A stretch of DNA of 36,050 nt from a virus. The position numbers were made by a program, and so were the translations under genes. Of this stretch, positions 14,510-22,351 are shown piece after piece. Where the stretch lies: positions 1 to 36,050 of the IMG/VR virus record IMGVR_UViG_3300043786_000856. The stretch is one strand, 5' to 3'. Every line of letters starts with the position of its first letter. Position 1 is the stretch's first letter. The notes beneath the pieces were generated by a model. That model was not told the origin of the DNA. It searched no databases and worked only from the letters and a program-made list of their open reading frames with translations.

Positions 14510-15162
14510 TCCGCGTGTTTGCCGGGTTCGACCCACGCGAGTCCATCGGCTGGCACGTGTTCGCGCACTCGTTGTTCCGCCACGCCAGCGAGCAAGTGGC
14601 CCTGTCACAGGTGACCGGCGACCAGCGCGACGGCAGCAACGCCTTCATCTACGCGCGCTTCCTCGTGCCGGCGCTGTGCGAGTTCCGCGGCTGGGCATTG
14701 TTCGTCGATGGCGCCGACATGCTGGTGCGCGACGATGTGGCGGCGCTGTGGAAGATGCGCGACGAGCGCTACGCCGTTCAGGTGGTGCAGCACGACTACC
14801 AGACCAGCCACGCCAACAAGTACCGCGGCACGGTGTTGGAGGCGCGGAACGAAGCGTACCCGCGCAAGAACTGGTCGAGCGTGATCCTGTGGAACTGCGC
14901 TCACCCGGCGAACGCGCACCTGACGCGCAGTTTCGTCGCCCAGGCCGGCGGTGCCTACCTGCACAGGTTTGAGTGGCTGGACAACCACGAGATCGGCGGC
15001 CTGCCCAAAGCGTGGAACGTGCTGGTCGGTGAGCAGGACACGGACGCGGCGCTCGCCCATTTCACCTACGGCCTGCCGTGCTGGCCGCAGTACGCCGATG
15101 TGCCCTACGCCGACGAGTGGCGTCGGGAATTGCAGCGCGTGACGCAAAGCGGTGTCGCCTGA
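14506..15162 (+). CDS. GT8-like glycosyltransferase
   Basis: 218 residues from a GTG overlapping the previous stop. Nucleotide-sugar GT-A features: RVFAGFDPRESIGWHVFAHS at the N-terminus, AFIYARF (46-52), then ALFVDGADM with the metal-binding D68-G-A-D71, and a C-terminal ALAHFTYGLPCW His motif typical of retaining GT8-type enzymes. It should transfer a sugar to an unknown acceptor. It lies in the late operon just before scaffold and capsid; with the transferases at 18560-21091 it may modify virion proteins or the host surface. A terminator-like hairpin follows. Confidence 0.7.
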   Translation: MIRVFAGFDPRESIGWHVFAHSLFRHASEQVALSQVTGDQRDGSNAFIYARFLVPALCEFRGWALFVDGADMLVRDDVAALWKMRDERYAVQVVQHDYQTSHANKYRGTVLEARNEAYPRKNWSSVILWNCAHPANAHLTRSFVAQAGGAYLHRFEWLDNHEIGGLPKAWNVLVGEQDTDAALAHFTYGLPCWPQYADVPYADEWRRELQRVTQSGVA

Positions 15163-15189
15163 CAGGCGTCGCCATCATCAACTACAGGG

Positions 15190-15209
15190 GGCGCTTCGGC
15201 GCCTTTTTT
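15190..15209 (+). terminator. UUCG-loop hairpin with T6, abutting scaffold start
   Basis: GGCGC-TTCG-GCGCC (15190-15203) followed by TTTTTT (15204-15209), one base before the scaffold ATG. It looks like an intrinsic terminator, but must be passed by late transcripts. An AGGG at 15186-15189 upstream would be about 7 bases from the ATG if the hairpin is looped out, so it may instead shape the ribosome-binding site. Confidence 0.75.
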
Positions 15210-15210
15210 C

Positions 15211-16203
15211 ATGCCCGATATTCGTGAGGCCATCGAGGCCGCATTTCCTGAGGTCGAGCCGCAGCAGGACGCCGCGCCCGTCACCGAGTCCGCACCACCC
15301 GAGCAACTTGCGGAACCTGCCGCAGAACCGCAGCCCGTCGCGGAACGCCCGCGCGACGAGCACGGACGTTTCGCGCCGAAGCAGGAAGCAGCAGCGCAGG
15401 AATCGAAGCCGGTAGAGGCAACGCCGGCCGTCGAGGCGCCGGCACCGCCGAAGTCCTGGCGCAAGGATTACCACGAGCACTGGTCGAAGCTGGACCCGTC
15501 GCTGCAGCAGTACATGCACGAGCGCGAGGAGCAGTTCTACCGCGGCGTGGGCACGTACAAGCAGCAGGCGGAGGTGGCGCAGCAGTTCATGGAGGCCGCC
15601 CGGCCCTACGAGGCCGTGTTCCGCGCCAACGGCGTGACGCCCGTGCAGGCGTTTCAGGCGCTGGCCAATGCCGACTACACGCTGCGCACGGCCGACCCGG
15701 CGACGAAGGCGAACATGTTCGCGCAGCTCGCGCAGCAGTACGGCGTGGACCTGGGGCAGGTGGCCAACCCGCCGCAGGTCGACCCGGCGATGCAGCAGAT
15801 CAACGGCACGGTGCAGCAGCTACAGCAGGCACTGCGCCAGCAGCAGCAGATGTACGAGGAATTGCAACGGTCGATGCTGGAACCCCAGATCCAGCAGCAC
15901 GCGACGAAACCCCACTTCGACGAGTTGCGACCGACGATGGCGCAGCTGCTCCAAAGCGGCCTTGCGCAAACCCTGGAGGATGCCTATGACAAGGCCCTCC
16001 GCATGACGCCGCACTGGGAGGAGCAACAGGCGCAACAACGCCAAGCTCAGGAACAGCAGCGGCTGCAGGAAGCGGCACAGGTGGCGGCGAGAGCCAAGGC
16101 CCGGGCCGTGCAGGTCCACGGCAGTCCATCGACAGCTCTGCCAGAGACCAAGCGAGATCTGCGCTCGGTGCTTGAGGGCGCATTCAACGAACACCTTCGA
16201 TAG
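15211..16203 (+). CDS. Scaffolding protein
   Basis: 330 residues, directly before the capsid gene. Residues 1-80 are Pro/Ala/Glu-rich and disordered (ERPRDEHGRFAPKQEAAAQE is a frequent signature in such scaffolds); then SWRKDYHEHWSKLDPSLQQY, a helical body, and a strongly Gln-rich coiled coil (about 195-225 and 270-300). Basic C-terminus. It should guide coat assembly and leave the procapsid. No canonical Shine-Dalgarno is adjacent to ATG 15211 because a terminator-like hairpin occupies the space. The stop codon overlaps the AGGAG of the capsid gene. Confidence 0.8.
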   Translation: MPDIREAIEAAFPEVEPQQDAAPVTESAPPEQLAEPAAEPQPVAERPRDEHGRFAPKQEAAAQESKPVEATPAVEAPAPPKSWRKDYHEHWSKLDPSLQQYMHEREEQFYRGVGTYKQQAEVAQQFMEAARPYEAVFRANGVTPVQAFQALANADYTLRTADPATKANMFAQLAQQYGVDLGQVANPPQVDPAMQQINGTVQQLQQALRQQQQMYEELQRSMLEPQIQQHATKPHFDELRPTMAQLLQSGLAQTLEDAYDKALRMTPHWEEQQAQQRQAQEQQRLQEAAQVAARAKARAVQVHGSPSTALPETKRDLRSVLEGAFNEHLR

Positions 16204-16212
16204 GAGCGAGCC

Positions 16213-18039
16213 ATGGCCTTTGCCAACTCGAGCTATTCGGACATCCTCGCTTAACCAACGTGCTATAGATCACCTTCGGTGATCTTGTTGTATTTCTTCC
16301 GGTTCAAGGCCACCGGGAGATACTGAAGGTTCCAAGGAACATGAAGCCCGGTGACGGGGCGACCATCAATTTTTCCTTTCAGAGGAATGATGTGGTCAAC
16401 TTCGTGTCCCTCCGGGCATGCAGCGTAAATCTTGAGGATGTCATCAAGATCTACCCATGACGGGCATCGCTCCTTGATGTCATGCCAGCGGTTGTGCTTT
16501 CTGGCAGGGCAAAACGGATCGGACGCCCATTTCCGGCGACGCTCAGCGTTGAGTCTTTCCTTTTCGCGGTCGTACATGCGTTTTCTTTGAGCCGCGATAG
16601 CTTCTCTGTAGGCAGGATCGGTTGCGTACTTCTTACGCCTCCATGCGTTTTGAGCTTCTTGATATTTGCCAACATACAAATGCTTTCGAGATTTGTTGTC
16701 GGCAAGTGAGCAGGGCTTGCACAGGCGGCTGATGCTTGTCAGCTTCTTGTAAAACTCAGAACGATCCTTTTCTATCTGGCAAGCGGGACAGACTTTTCGT
16801 TGCTTTGGCTTCGGACCTTTCATTGCGACATTATAGCAACCAAGGCGAGTTTAAACAGGGTGAATTCGGTGAAAACCCAGACCGGGCAACGCCGAGCCAA
16901 GCCGCATATGTAGGCATACAGCCGAGGGATGCGGAAGGTGTAACGATCAGACTCCGAGCGAAAGCGGTAATGAGTCCACGAGCGCCCTGCCCCGCGCAAG
17001 CGGGTGATGACATGATCTGAGCTATGCAGGAATGCATAGAAGCACGGGATAAAGAGCCTGTGCGATAACACGACTGACGACGATTGAATCTCGTAGCCGA
17101 GAATTGGCCGACAACGTAACGAACAACAACGCACTCCTCTACAAGCTGCGCGAGCGCGGCAATGTGCGTCCCGTCAGCGGCGGCAGCGTGATCCTTGAGG
17201 AGATCATGTACACCGATGCCGCCACGACCAACGTCAACAGCTACAGCGGGTACGAGGCGCTGAACATTCAGCCCAACAGCCCGATCAGCGCCGCGCAGTT
17301 CAATCTGAAACAGTACGCAGCGGCGGTGACGATCAGCGGTCTGGAGTTGCTGCAGAACTCCGGCCGCGAACGCATGATCGACCTGATGGAAGCGCGGCTG
17401 AAAGTGGCCGAAGCGCAGCTGATGAACCGCATCGCCACCGACATCTACGGTGACGGCACGGGCAACGGCGGCAAGAACATCGACGGTCTGGCCGCGGCTG
17501 TCAGCACCAGCACGACCGGCACGTACGGTGGCATCTCGCGCAGCACCTGGTCGTTCTGGCAGAACCAGCAGTTCGACTTCACCACCGACGGTGGCGGCGC
17601 CGTGTCTGCGACCAACATCCAGAACTACCTCAACCGTGCGACCGCGCTGGCCATTCGTAATGCCGACGCACCCGACCTGATCGTGTTCGACAACGTGCTG
17701 TGGGGCTTCTTCACCAGCAGCATGCAGGCGATCCAGCGGGTCACGAACGAGAAGATGGCCGGGTTGGGCTTTGCCAGCATGAAGTACTACGGCGGCGGCG
17801 TCGCGGCCGACGTGGTGCTCGACGGCGGTCTGACCGGTGGCGACACGCACGTGCCCAGCACCACGGGCTTCCTGCTGAACACGAAGTACCTGAACTTCCG
17901 GCCGCACCGGGATCGCAACTTCGTGCCCATCGGCGGCGAGCGTCAGTCGGTCAACCAGGATGCCATCGTCAAGCTCATCGGCTGGGCGGGCAACCTCACC
18001 TGTTCTTCTCCGCGCCTGCAAGTGCGGATGAAGGACTAA
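16213..18039 (+). CDS. Major capsid protein, split by a group I intron
   Basis: Exon 1 is 16213-16251 (13 codons, starting MAFANSSYSDILA; AGGAG six bases upstream), exon 2 is 17077-18039. Joined, they give 333 residues reading ILA-TTIESRSRELADNVT across the junction, which restores the usual N-terminus of this coat family; features include GNVRPVSGGSVILEEIMY and SYSGYE. Without splicing, translation stops at the TAA right after Ala13. Splice rules fit group I introns: exon 1 ends in T, intron ends in G. Residues about 60-330 are the HK97-type coat body. Follows scaffold, precedes a decoration-like gene. Confidence 0.88.
16263..16823 (-). CDS. HNH homing endonuclease, antisense within the intron
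   Basis: 186 residues. Two CxxC pairs near the N-terminus (CPACQ at about 13-17, then CKPC at about 36-39) form a zinc-ribbon-like element; a long basic helical stretch (RRKKYATDPAYREAIAAQRK) follows; the C-terminus holds the HNH signature EVDHIIPLKG with HVPWNLQYLPVALNRKKYN. It should cut intronless capsid alleles to spread the intron. GC content is much lower than the phage. It is transcribed opposite to the intron and late operon, from its own extended -10 promoter. It fills the P1 loop almost exactly, its stop overlapping one stem arm and its promoter the other. Confidence 0.88.
   Translation of the reverse strand: MKGPKPKQRKVCPACQIEKDRSEFYKKLTSISRLCKPCSLADNKSRKHLYVGKYQEAQNAWRRKKYATDPAYREAIAAQRKRMYDREKERLNAERRRKWASDPFCPARKHNRWHDIKERCPSWVDLDDILKIYAACPEGHEVDHIIPLKGKIDGRPVTGLHVPWNLQYLPVALNRKKYNKITEGDL
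16830..16838 (-). promoter_or_regulatory. Extended -10 promoter of the HNH gene
   Basis: On the minus strand TGC-TATAAT (16838-16830), a perfect -10 with a TGn extension and no good -35. Six bases separate it from ATG 16823, so the first transcribed base should be the A of the start codon (leaderless). Confidence 0.7.
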
Positions 18040-18050
18040 AGGAGGCGACC

Positions 18051-18560
18051 ATGGGATTCTCTGTCGGAAGTCTTATCGGGGCCGCGAACGTCAACGACAC
18101 CGATGCCAACACGCTCAACGGCGTGTCGGTGCCGCCCGCGTTCGCGCTAGGCACCACGGTGCCGCTCAACGACGGTGGCCACGCCATCTACGTCAAGGCG
18201 CTGTCGGAACTGTCTGCCTTTGCCTGCTGCGCGGTCTACGCAGACGGCACGGCGCAGATGATGACGACCAACGCATCTGCGACCAGCAAGCGTGTCGCTT
18301 GGGCACAGGTGTCCGTGCCCTCGGGACACTGCGCGTGGCTGCAGGTGGGCGGCACGTTCCGCGGGAACTTGCTCGCGAACTGTGACGACAACGTGCCGCT
18401 CTACACCACGACCACGCCGGGCGCGCTGGATGACGCCACCGTGTCTGGCGGTCTTGTGGGCGGCGTCATCAGCACCGTCACCATCAGCAACGCAACCGCT
18501 GTCACGCTGCTCGGGGCTTACGCGCCGTTCATCGTGTCAGGCAACCCGGTCAGCGCCTGA
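18051..18560 (+). CDS. Putative capsid decoration/structural protein
   Basis: 169 residues with a strong AAAGGAGG five to six bases before ATG 18051. Gly/Ala/Thr/Val-rich beta protein (GSLIGAANVNDTDANTLNGV; VAWAQVSVPSGHCAWLQVGG). No membrane segment. It lies immediately after the major capsid gene, where decoration or head-stabilising proteins are usual, but the sequence family is not recognised. Its stop overlaps the start of the next gene (TGATG), which begins the transferase cassette. Confidence 0.6.
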   Translation: MGFSVGSLIGAANVNDTDANTLNGVSVPPAFALGTTVPLNDGGHAIYVKALSELSAFACCAVYADGTAQMMTTNASATSKRVAWAQVSVPSGHCAWLQVGGTFRGNLLANCDDNVPLYTTTTPGALDDATVSGGLVGGVISTVTISNATAVTLLGAYAPFIVSGNPVSA

Positions 18561-19327
18561 TGCAACTCCTCAACCTGCAGGGCATCGGCGCATACGGCTC
18601 GGACGAGGAGCTGCGCTCCAACATCGTGTCCGCCCTTGCCCGCGGGTTGCCGGAGGTCAGTGTCGGTCCCGTTGTCCACGATGGCACCTTCGTCATCGTG
18701 GGCAGCGGGCCGTCGCTGCCGCAGTTCGTGGAGGACATCCGCCGCGAGCAGCAGCAGGGCAGGACCATTTGCGCCGTCAAGGGCGCATACGACTACCTCG
18801 TCGAGCGCGGCATCGTGCCCGACGCCTACTTCAACCTCGAGGCCCGTCTGCGCGCATTGAAGTCGCCGCAGCAGGCCACGCTGTTCCTGCTGGCCAGCCG
18901 CTGCAGTCCCGAGCAGTTCGACCAGTTGCAGGGCAAGCAGGTGCAGATGTTCCACACCTGGGATGGCAAGGAGCCGGTGCCAGAGTTGAAAGGCCGACCG
19001 CTGCTGACCGGTGGCAGCACCTCCGGCCTGCGTGCGATCACCGTGGGCTACGCCTGGGGCTTCCGGCGCTTCAGCATGTACGGCTTCGACTCGTGCATCA
19101 CCGACGACAACGTCAAGCGCGTGACCGGCGAGGCGGTGGAGCCGCACAAGACGCTGCAGGTCCGATGTGGCGACCGCTGGTTCAAGACCAACGGTGCCAT
19201 GGCCCTGCAGGCACAGGATTTCCGCGATCTGCTGGCGCTGATCCGCGGAGTGGAATTTACCGTCCACGGCGACGGGCTGCTCGCAGCCATCCATCGTGAG
19301 TGGACCAAGATGAGGGCAGCAGCGTAG
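18560..19327 (+). CDS. DUF115/MptE-like glycosyltransferase-family protein
   Basis: 255 residues. FVIVGSGPSLPQFVEDI (about 44-60) is the nucleotide-binding start of the DUF115 (motility-associated factor/6-hydroxymethylpterin pyrophosphokinase-like) fold; ICAVKGAYDYLVERGIVPDAYF and GGSTSGLRAITVGYAWGFRR, then FSMYGFDS, are its later conserved blocks. Members are linked to glycosylation of flagellin and surface polymers. Here it heads a run of four transferase genes inside the virion operon. The acceptor is unknown; sugar transfer is inferred from family and neighbours. Confidence 0.65.
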   Translation: MQLLNLQGIGAYGSDEELRSNIVSALARGLPEVSVGPVVHDGTFVIVGSGPSLPQFVEDIRREQQQGRTICAVKGAYDYLVERGIVPDAYFNLEARLRALKSPQQATLFLLASRCSPEQFDQLQGKQVQMFHTWDGKEPVPELKGRPLLTGGSTSGLRAITVGYAWGFRRFSMYGFDSCITDDNVKRVTGEAVEPHKTLQVRCGDRWFKTNGAMALQAQDFRDLLALIRGVEFTVHGDGLLAAIHREWTKMRAAA

Positions 19328-19875
19328 TGTCGAATCCAAACGATCTGCTGTTCATCAAGCGTCACGCGCACCTGTTTCGCGGTCAGACGCTGGAGATCGG
19401 CAGCAAGAAGCATGGCAAGTGGGGCATGGACCTTGACGGCGTGATCGACAACCGTTTCGGCATCGACATGGAAGCCGGAGACGGGGTCGATCTGGTGCAC
19501 GACATGATGCACCCCATCGGGCGTCAGTTCGACGGCGTCATCTGCTGCAACGTGCTGGAGCACACGGCCAAGCCGTGGGTGGTCGCGCAGAACGTGCTGG
19601 ATGCCTTGCGGCCGGGCGGCGTGTTGATCGCGTCAACGCCGTGGATCTGGCGGCGCCACAACTACCCGAACGATTACTGCCGGTTCTCGTGCGACGGGCT
19701 CAAGGCGCTGTTTGACGGCGTGCGTTGGGTGGACGAGGCGTATGCGTCGACGCATCTTGGGGAATTTCTGACTGACCAGCCGTGGCGCCAAGGATTTGCC
19801 CTGCAAGGGCAAGACGGCACGAAGCGCAGTTGCGGCGTGAGCGAATTGGCCTACGTGTGCGGCATCAAAGAATAG
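19327..19875 (+). CDS. SAM-dependent methyltransferase
   Basis: 182 residues from GTG 19327, which overlaps the previous TAG; an in-frame ATG at 19300 would add nine residues. Class I methyltransferase motifs: TLEIGSKKHGKW (motif I), FGIDMEAGDGVDLVHDM (motif II acidic residue), FDGVICCNVLEHT (motif IV with the LEH signature) and ALRPGGVLIAS. This form commonly methylates small molecules or sugars rather than DNA. It lies between two sugar-transferase-like genes, so modification of a glycan is likely. Confidence 0.7.
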   Translation: MSNPNDLLFIKRHAHLFRGQTLEIGSKKHGKWGMDLDGVIDNRFGIDMEAGDGVDLVHDMMHPIGRQFDGVICCNVLEHTAKPWVVAQNVLDALRPGGVLIASTPWIWRRHNYPNDYCRFSCDGLKALFDGVRWVDEAYASTHLGEFLTDQPWRQGFALQGQDGTKRSCGVSELAYVCGIKE

Positions 19876-19901
19876 CTTTCGTCCACCGCGGTGGGCCGAC
19901 C

Positions 19902-20633
19902 ATGGCGAGCTATCGCCTGCGCACCGAGATCCCGGCCAAGCACCTCGGCGCCAGCATCAACGATGGCGAGGCTGATGTCGTCGTGTTCAGCAAGCCGGTC
20001 AAGGCCGACGTGGACGTGGCCCGGCAGTGCAAGGGCAACGCGGCCGTGGTGGTCGACATCTGCGACCCGCATGACTACAGCGAGATCCTGCAGTACGCCG
20101 ACCGCATCGTGGTAAGCAGCGAGGCACTGCTGGAGCTCCACCCGACGGCGACGGTGATCCCGGACCCGATAGAAGGGCCGGGCGGTGCACCGCATGCGGA
20201 CGCCGAGATGATTGCCTGGATCGGCCACCGGTCCAACCTGCGAGCGCTGGACGACTGGCTGCGCAAGCTGCGCGTGCCCGTGGTGGTGTGCACCAACGAC
20301 ACGCCCGACACGCTGCCGTGGTCGCTCGAGATGCAGGCGTGGGTGTACGAGGCCGCGGGCAAAGTTCTGGTGCCGGCGACGACCCGGTTCAAGAGCGCCA
20401 ACCGCGTCGCCCAAGCCATTCACGAGGGCTGCTTCGTGGTCGCCTCGGACATCCCGGCCTACCGGCCGCTGCGGCAGTGGGCATGGGTGGGCAGCTACCC
20501 GACCGGCATGCGCTGGGCATCGTACCGCGTGGACCTGAACGACATCGTGGAAGACGGGCAGCGACACGTGCGCGAGCACTTTGCCCCGGAACGCATTGGC
20601 GAGCAATGGCGAGACTTCCTCGGCTCCATCTAG
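19902..20633 (+). CDS. GT-B (GT1/GT4-like) glycosyltransferase
   Basis: 243 residues. The first half has VVVFSKPVKADVDVA, AVVVDICDPHDY and ADRIVVSSEALLEL; the second half has VIPDPIEGP, IAWIGHRSNLRAL and KSANRVAQAIHEGCFVVAS-DIPAYRPL, the nucleotide-sugar site of GT-B enzymes. It is shorter than usual for GT-B (about 350-400), so the N-terminal domain is compact. ATG 19902 is chosen; a longer open frame upstream runs antisense-free through the methyltransferase gene and is not supported. Its end overlaps the next gene by 28 bp. Confidence 0.65.
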   Translation: MASYRLRTEIPAKHLGASINDGEADVVVFSKPVKADVDVARQCKGNAAVVVDICDPHDYSEILQYADRIVVSSEALLELHPTATVIPDPIEGPGGAPHADAEMIAWIGHRSNLRALDDWLRKLRVPVVVCTNDTPDTLPWSLEMQAWVYEAAGKVLVPATTRFKSANRVAQAIHEGCFVVASDIPAYRPLRQWAWVGSYPTGMRWASYRVDLNDIVEDGQRHVREHFAPERIGEQWRDFLGSI

Positions 20634-21091
20634 GCTGCGGCCACTACTACTGGCCCGGCTTCATCAACATCGACGCCGATGACAGCGGCGACGTGCAGGC
20701 CGACATCCGGCTGATCGAGGGCTACGAGGCCAGCGAGATCCACGTTATCCACGTGATCGAGCACCTGTACCGCTACGAGGTGCTGGACGTGCTCAAGCGC
20801 TGGCACGCCAACCTGACCAATGGCGGGTTGCTGGTGTTGGAGTGCCCGGACCTCGACAAGGTGCTGGCGCTGGCCAACCGCGACGACCTGATGCGCGGGC
20901 TGTTTGGCGACTACCGCTACCAGTCGGAACTCATGACGCACCGCTGGTGCTATTCCTCGGCCGAACTGGTGGCGCTGTGCCGTCAGGCCGGCTTTTCCAA
21001 CGTGCGGGCGCTGCCGCCCGTGTTTCACAAACAAGGACGCGACATGCGCGTGGAGGCACATGCAGATCATCAATCAGCCCGGCCCGAGTAA
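20606..21091 (+). CDS. SAM-dependent methyltransferase
   Basis: 161 residues. RLHLGCGHYYWPGFINIDAD is motif I plus the post-I acidic residue; HVIHVIEHLYRYEVLDVLKR and LTNGGLLVLECPDL are motifs IV and V; a C-terminal CRQAGFSNVRALP follows. This is the form often found in polysaccharide clusters. It overlaps the glycosyltransferase by 28 bp and the next gene by 32 bp, so it is strongly coupled to both. A good Shine-Dalgarno is not evident before ATG 20606. Confidence 0.7.
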   Translation: MARLPRLHLGCGHYYWPGFINIDADDSGDVQADIRLIEGYEASEIHVIHVIEHLYRYEVLDVLKRWHANLTNGGLLVLECPDLDKVLALANRDDLMRGLFGDYRYQSELMTHRWCYSSAELVALCRQAGFSNVRALPPVFHKQGRDMRVEAHADHQSARPE

Positions 21092-21641
21092 CGGCGACGA
21101 GACCCTGTTCGTCGAGTTCTACATGGCCCCGGTGCGCAACAACCACAAGTCGGAGCAGGCCGGGCGCCCGATCTTCGACGACGTCACCCACGTGCGCATT
21201 CAGGCGCCGGGCGACATGCTGACCGTCGTCGAGCGCGAGGCGTGGGACGGCGACAAGCGCCGCTTCCCGCGGCAGTGGCAGGCATTCGAGGCGCAGCAGG
21301 CCGGGCGCGAGGAGTTGTCCGGCACGCCGATCAGCACGTGGCCGGCGCTGTCGCGCTCCCAGGTCGAGGAGCTGCGCGCGCTCAAGTTCTACACAGTCGA
21401 GCAGATCGCCAACGCTTCCGACCAGCAACTGCAGCGCATCGGTATGGGCGGCTTCGGCCTGCGCACCACGGCCAAGGCGTATCTTGAGAGCGCGACCAAC
21501 TCGGCGCTGGCCCAGCAGCAGGCCACCGAACTGGCCCGGCGCGATCAGCAGATTGCCGAACTGCAGGAGCAGATCGCCCGGCTGGCCAGCGCCGTCGATG
21601 ACAAACGCGGCCCCGGCCGTCCCCGCAAGGAAGCCGCCTGA
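21060..21641 (+). CDS. Hypothetical late protein with helix-hairpin-helix-like segment
   Basis: 193 residues. The first 100 form a beta-rich region (TLFVEFYMAPVRNNHKSEQ; VTHVRIQAPGDMLTVVER). Residues about 105-140 (LSRSQVEELRALKFYTVEQI, then ANASDQQLQRIGMGG) look like helix-hairpin-helix. The C-terminus is a coiled coil (RRDQQIAELQEQIARLASAV) ending in a basic GPGRPRKEAA tail, reminiscent of AT-hook-type DNA binding. Such genes sit between capsid and tail adaptor in related phages. Function unknown; a head-completion or DNA-associated virion role is possible. Confidence 0.65.
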   Translation: MQIINQPGPSNGDETLFVEFYMAPVRNNHKSEQAGRPIFDDVTHVRIQAPGDMLTVVEREAWDGDKRRFPRQWQAFEAQQAGREELSGTPISTWPALSRSQVEELRALKFYTVEQIANASDQQLQRIGMGGFGLRTTAKAYLESATNSALAQQQATELARRDQQIAELQEQIARLASAVDDKRGPGRPRKEAA

Positions 21642-22351
21642 TGGCCACCCTGCTGCAGTTGGTGCAGGACGCGGCCACGGAACTGTCGCTCAACAGTCCG
21701 GCGGTAGTCGTGTCCTCGCAGGACCAGGACGTGCGGCAACTGCTCGCCCTGGCCAACGCAGCAGGGGCTGACCTCGTCAAGGCGTGGGAGTGGCAGTTCC
21801 TGCTCAACGAGTACACGTTCGTCACGACGACCGCGTCGCAGTACGCGCTGCCGTCCGACTACGACCGGCTGGTCAACGACACGCAGTGGGACCGCACCAG
21901 CCGCTGGCCCGGCATCGGCCCGGCCAGCAGCCAGACTTGGGCGTGGCTGAAGGGTCAGATGATCGCCTCGGTGCCGCGCTACCGGTTCCGCATCCTCGGC
22001 AACCAGTTCACCACCTACCCGTCGCCGCGGGTCGGGTTCACCTACAGCTTCGAGTATGTCGGCCGCAACTGGATCGTTGCGGCCGACGGCATCACGTACA
22101 AGTCGCGCTTCACCGCCGACGACGACCAGCACCGCTACGACGACCGGCTCATGGTGGCGCTGCTGAAGTCCAAATACCTCGCCGCCAAGGGGCTGGACTC
22201 GACCATCGTGCAGACCGAGTTCATTGAGCGGCTGGAGTTGTGCAAGAGCCACGATCAGGCCGCGCCTAAGTTGTCGCTCGGACCGCAGATCATCGACCCG
22301 CTGTTGGGTATGCAAAACGTGCCCGACGGCTCCTGGACGCTGACGCCCTGA
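21641..22351 (+). CDS. Head-tail adaptor (P22 gp4-like)
   Basis: 236 residues. Begins with a helical domain (LLQLVQDAATELSLNSPAVV; VRQLLALANAAGADLVKAWE) followed by EWQFLLNEYTF, YALPSDYDRLVNDTQWDR, and FTYSFEYVGRNWIV. The helix bundle followed by W-x-x-L and LPxDYxR strand motifs is typical of tail-accessory proteins that join the portal to the tail hub. Stop/start overlaps with both neighbours place it before the gp10-like gene, as in P22-like phages. Confidence 0.75.
   Translation: MATLLQLVQDAATELSLNSPAVVVSSQDQDVRQLLALANAAGADLVKAWEWQFLLNEYTFVTTTASQYALPSDYDRLVNDTQWDRTSRWPGIGPASSQTWAWLKGQMIASVPRYRFRILGNQFTTYPSPRVGFTYSFEYVGRNWIVAADGITYKSRFTADDDQHRYDDRLMVALLKSKYLAAKGLDSTIVQTEFIERLELCKSHDQAAPKLSLGPQIIDPLLGMQNVPDGSWTLTP

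Larger units (their letters stand above)
16252..17076 (+). ncRNA. Group I self-splicing intron, 825 nt
   Basis: The guide GGCGAG (16844-16849) pairs with exon-1 end CTCGCT, with the required U-G wobble at the splice site. P-like (GAATTCGGTGAAAAC, about 16862), Q-like (AACGCCGAGCCAAGC, about 16888), R-like (about 16944-16956) and S-like (about 16968-16979) elements occur in order; P7 is GACTC (16950-16954) with GAGTC (16972-16976), with a GAAA-capped hairpin between. A CCCGC-GCAA-GCGGG hairpin (16991-17004) suits P9. The intron ends in G before ACGACG. GCTATA (16262-16267) and TATAGC (16832-16837) extend P1 and bracket the HNH gene. Confidence 0.88.

Noticed and set aside
17104-18039. Capsid as a separate intact gene starting near 17104
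   Set aside because: The start would be TTG without a ribosome-binding site; exon 1 at 16213 and group I splice rules restore the family N-terminus.
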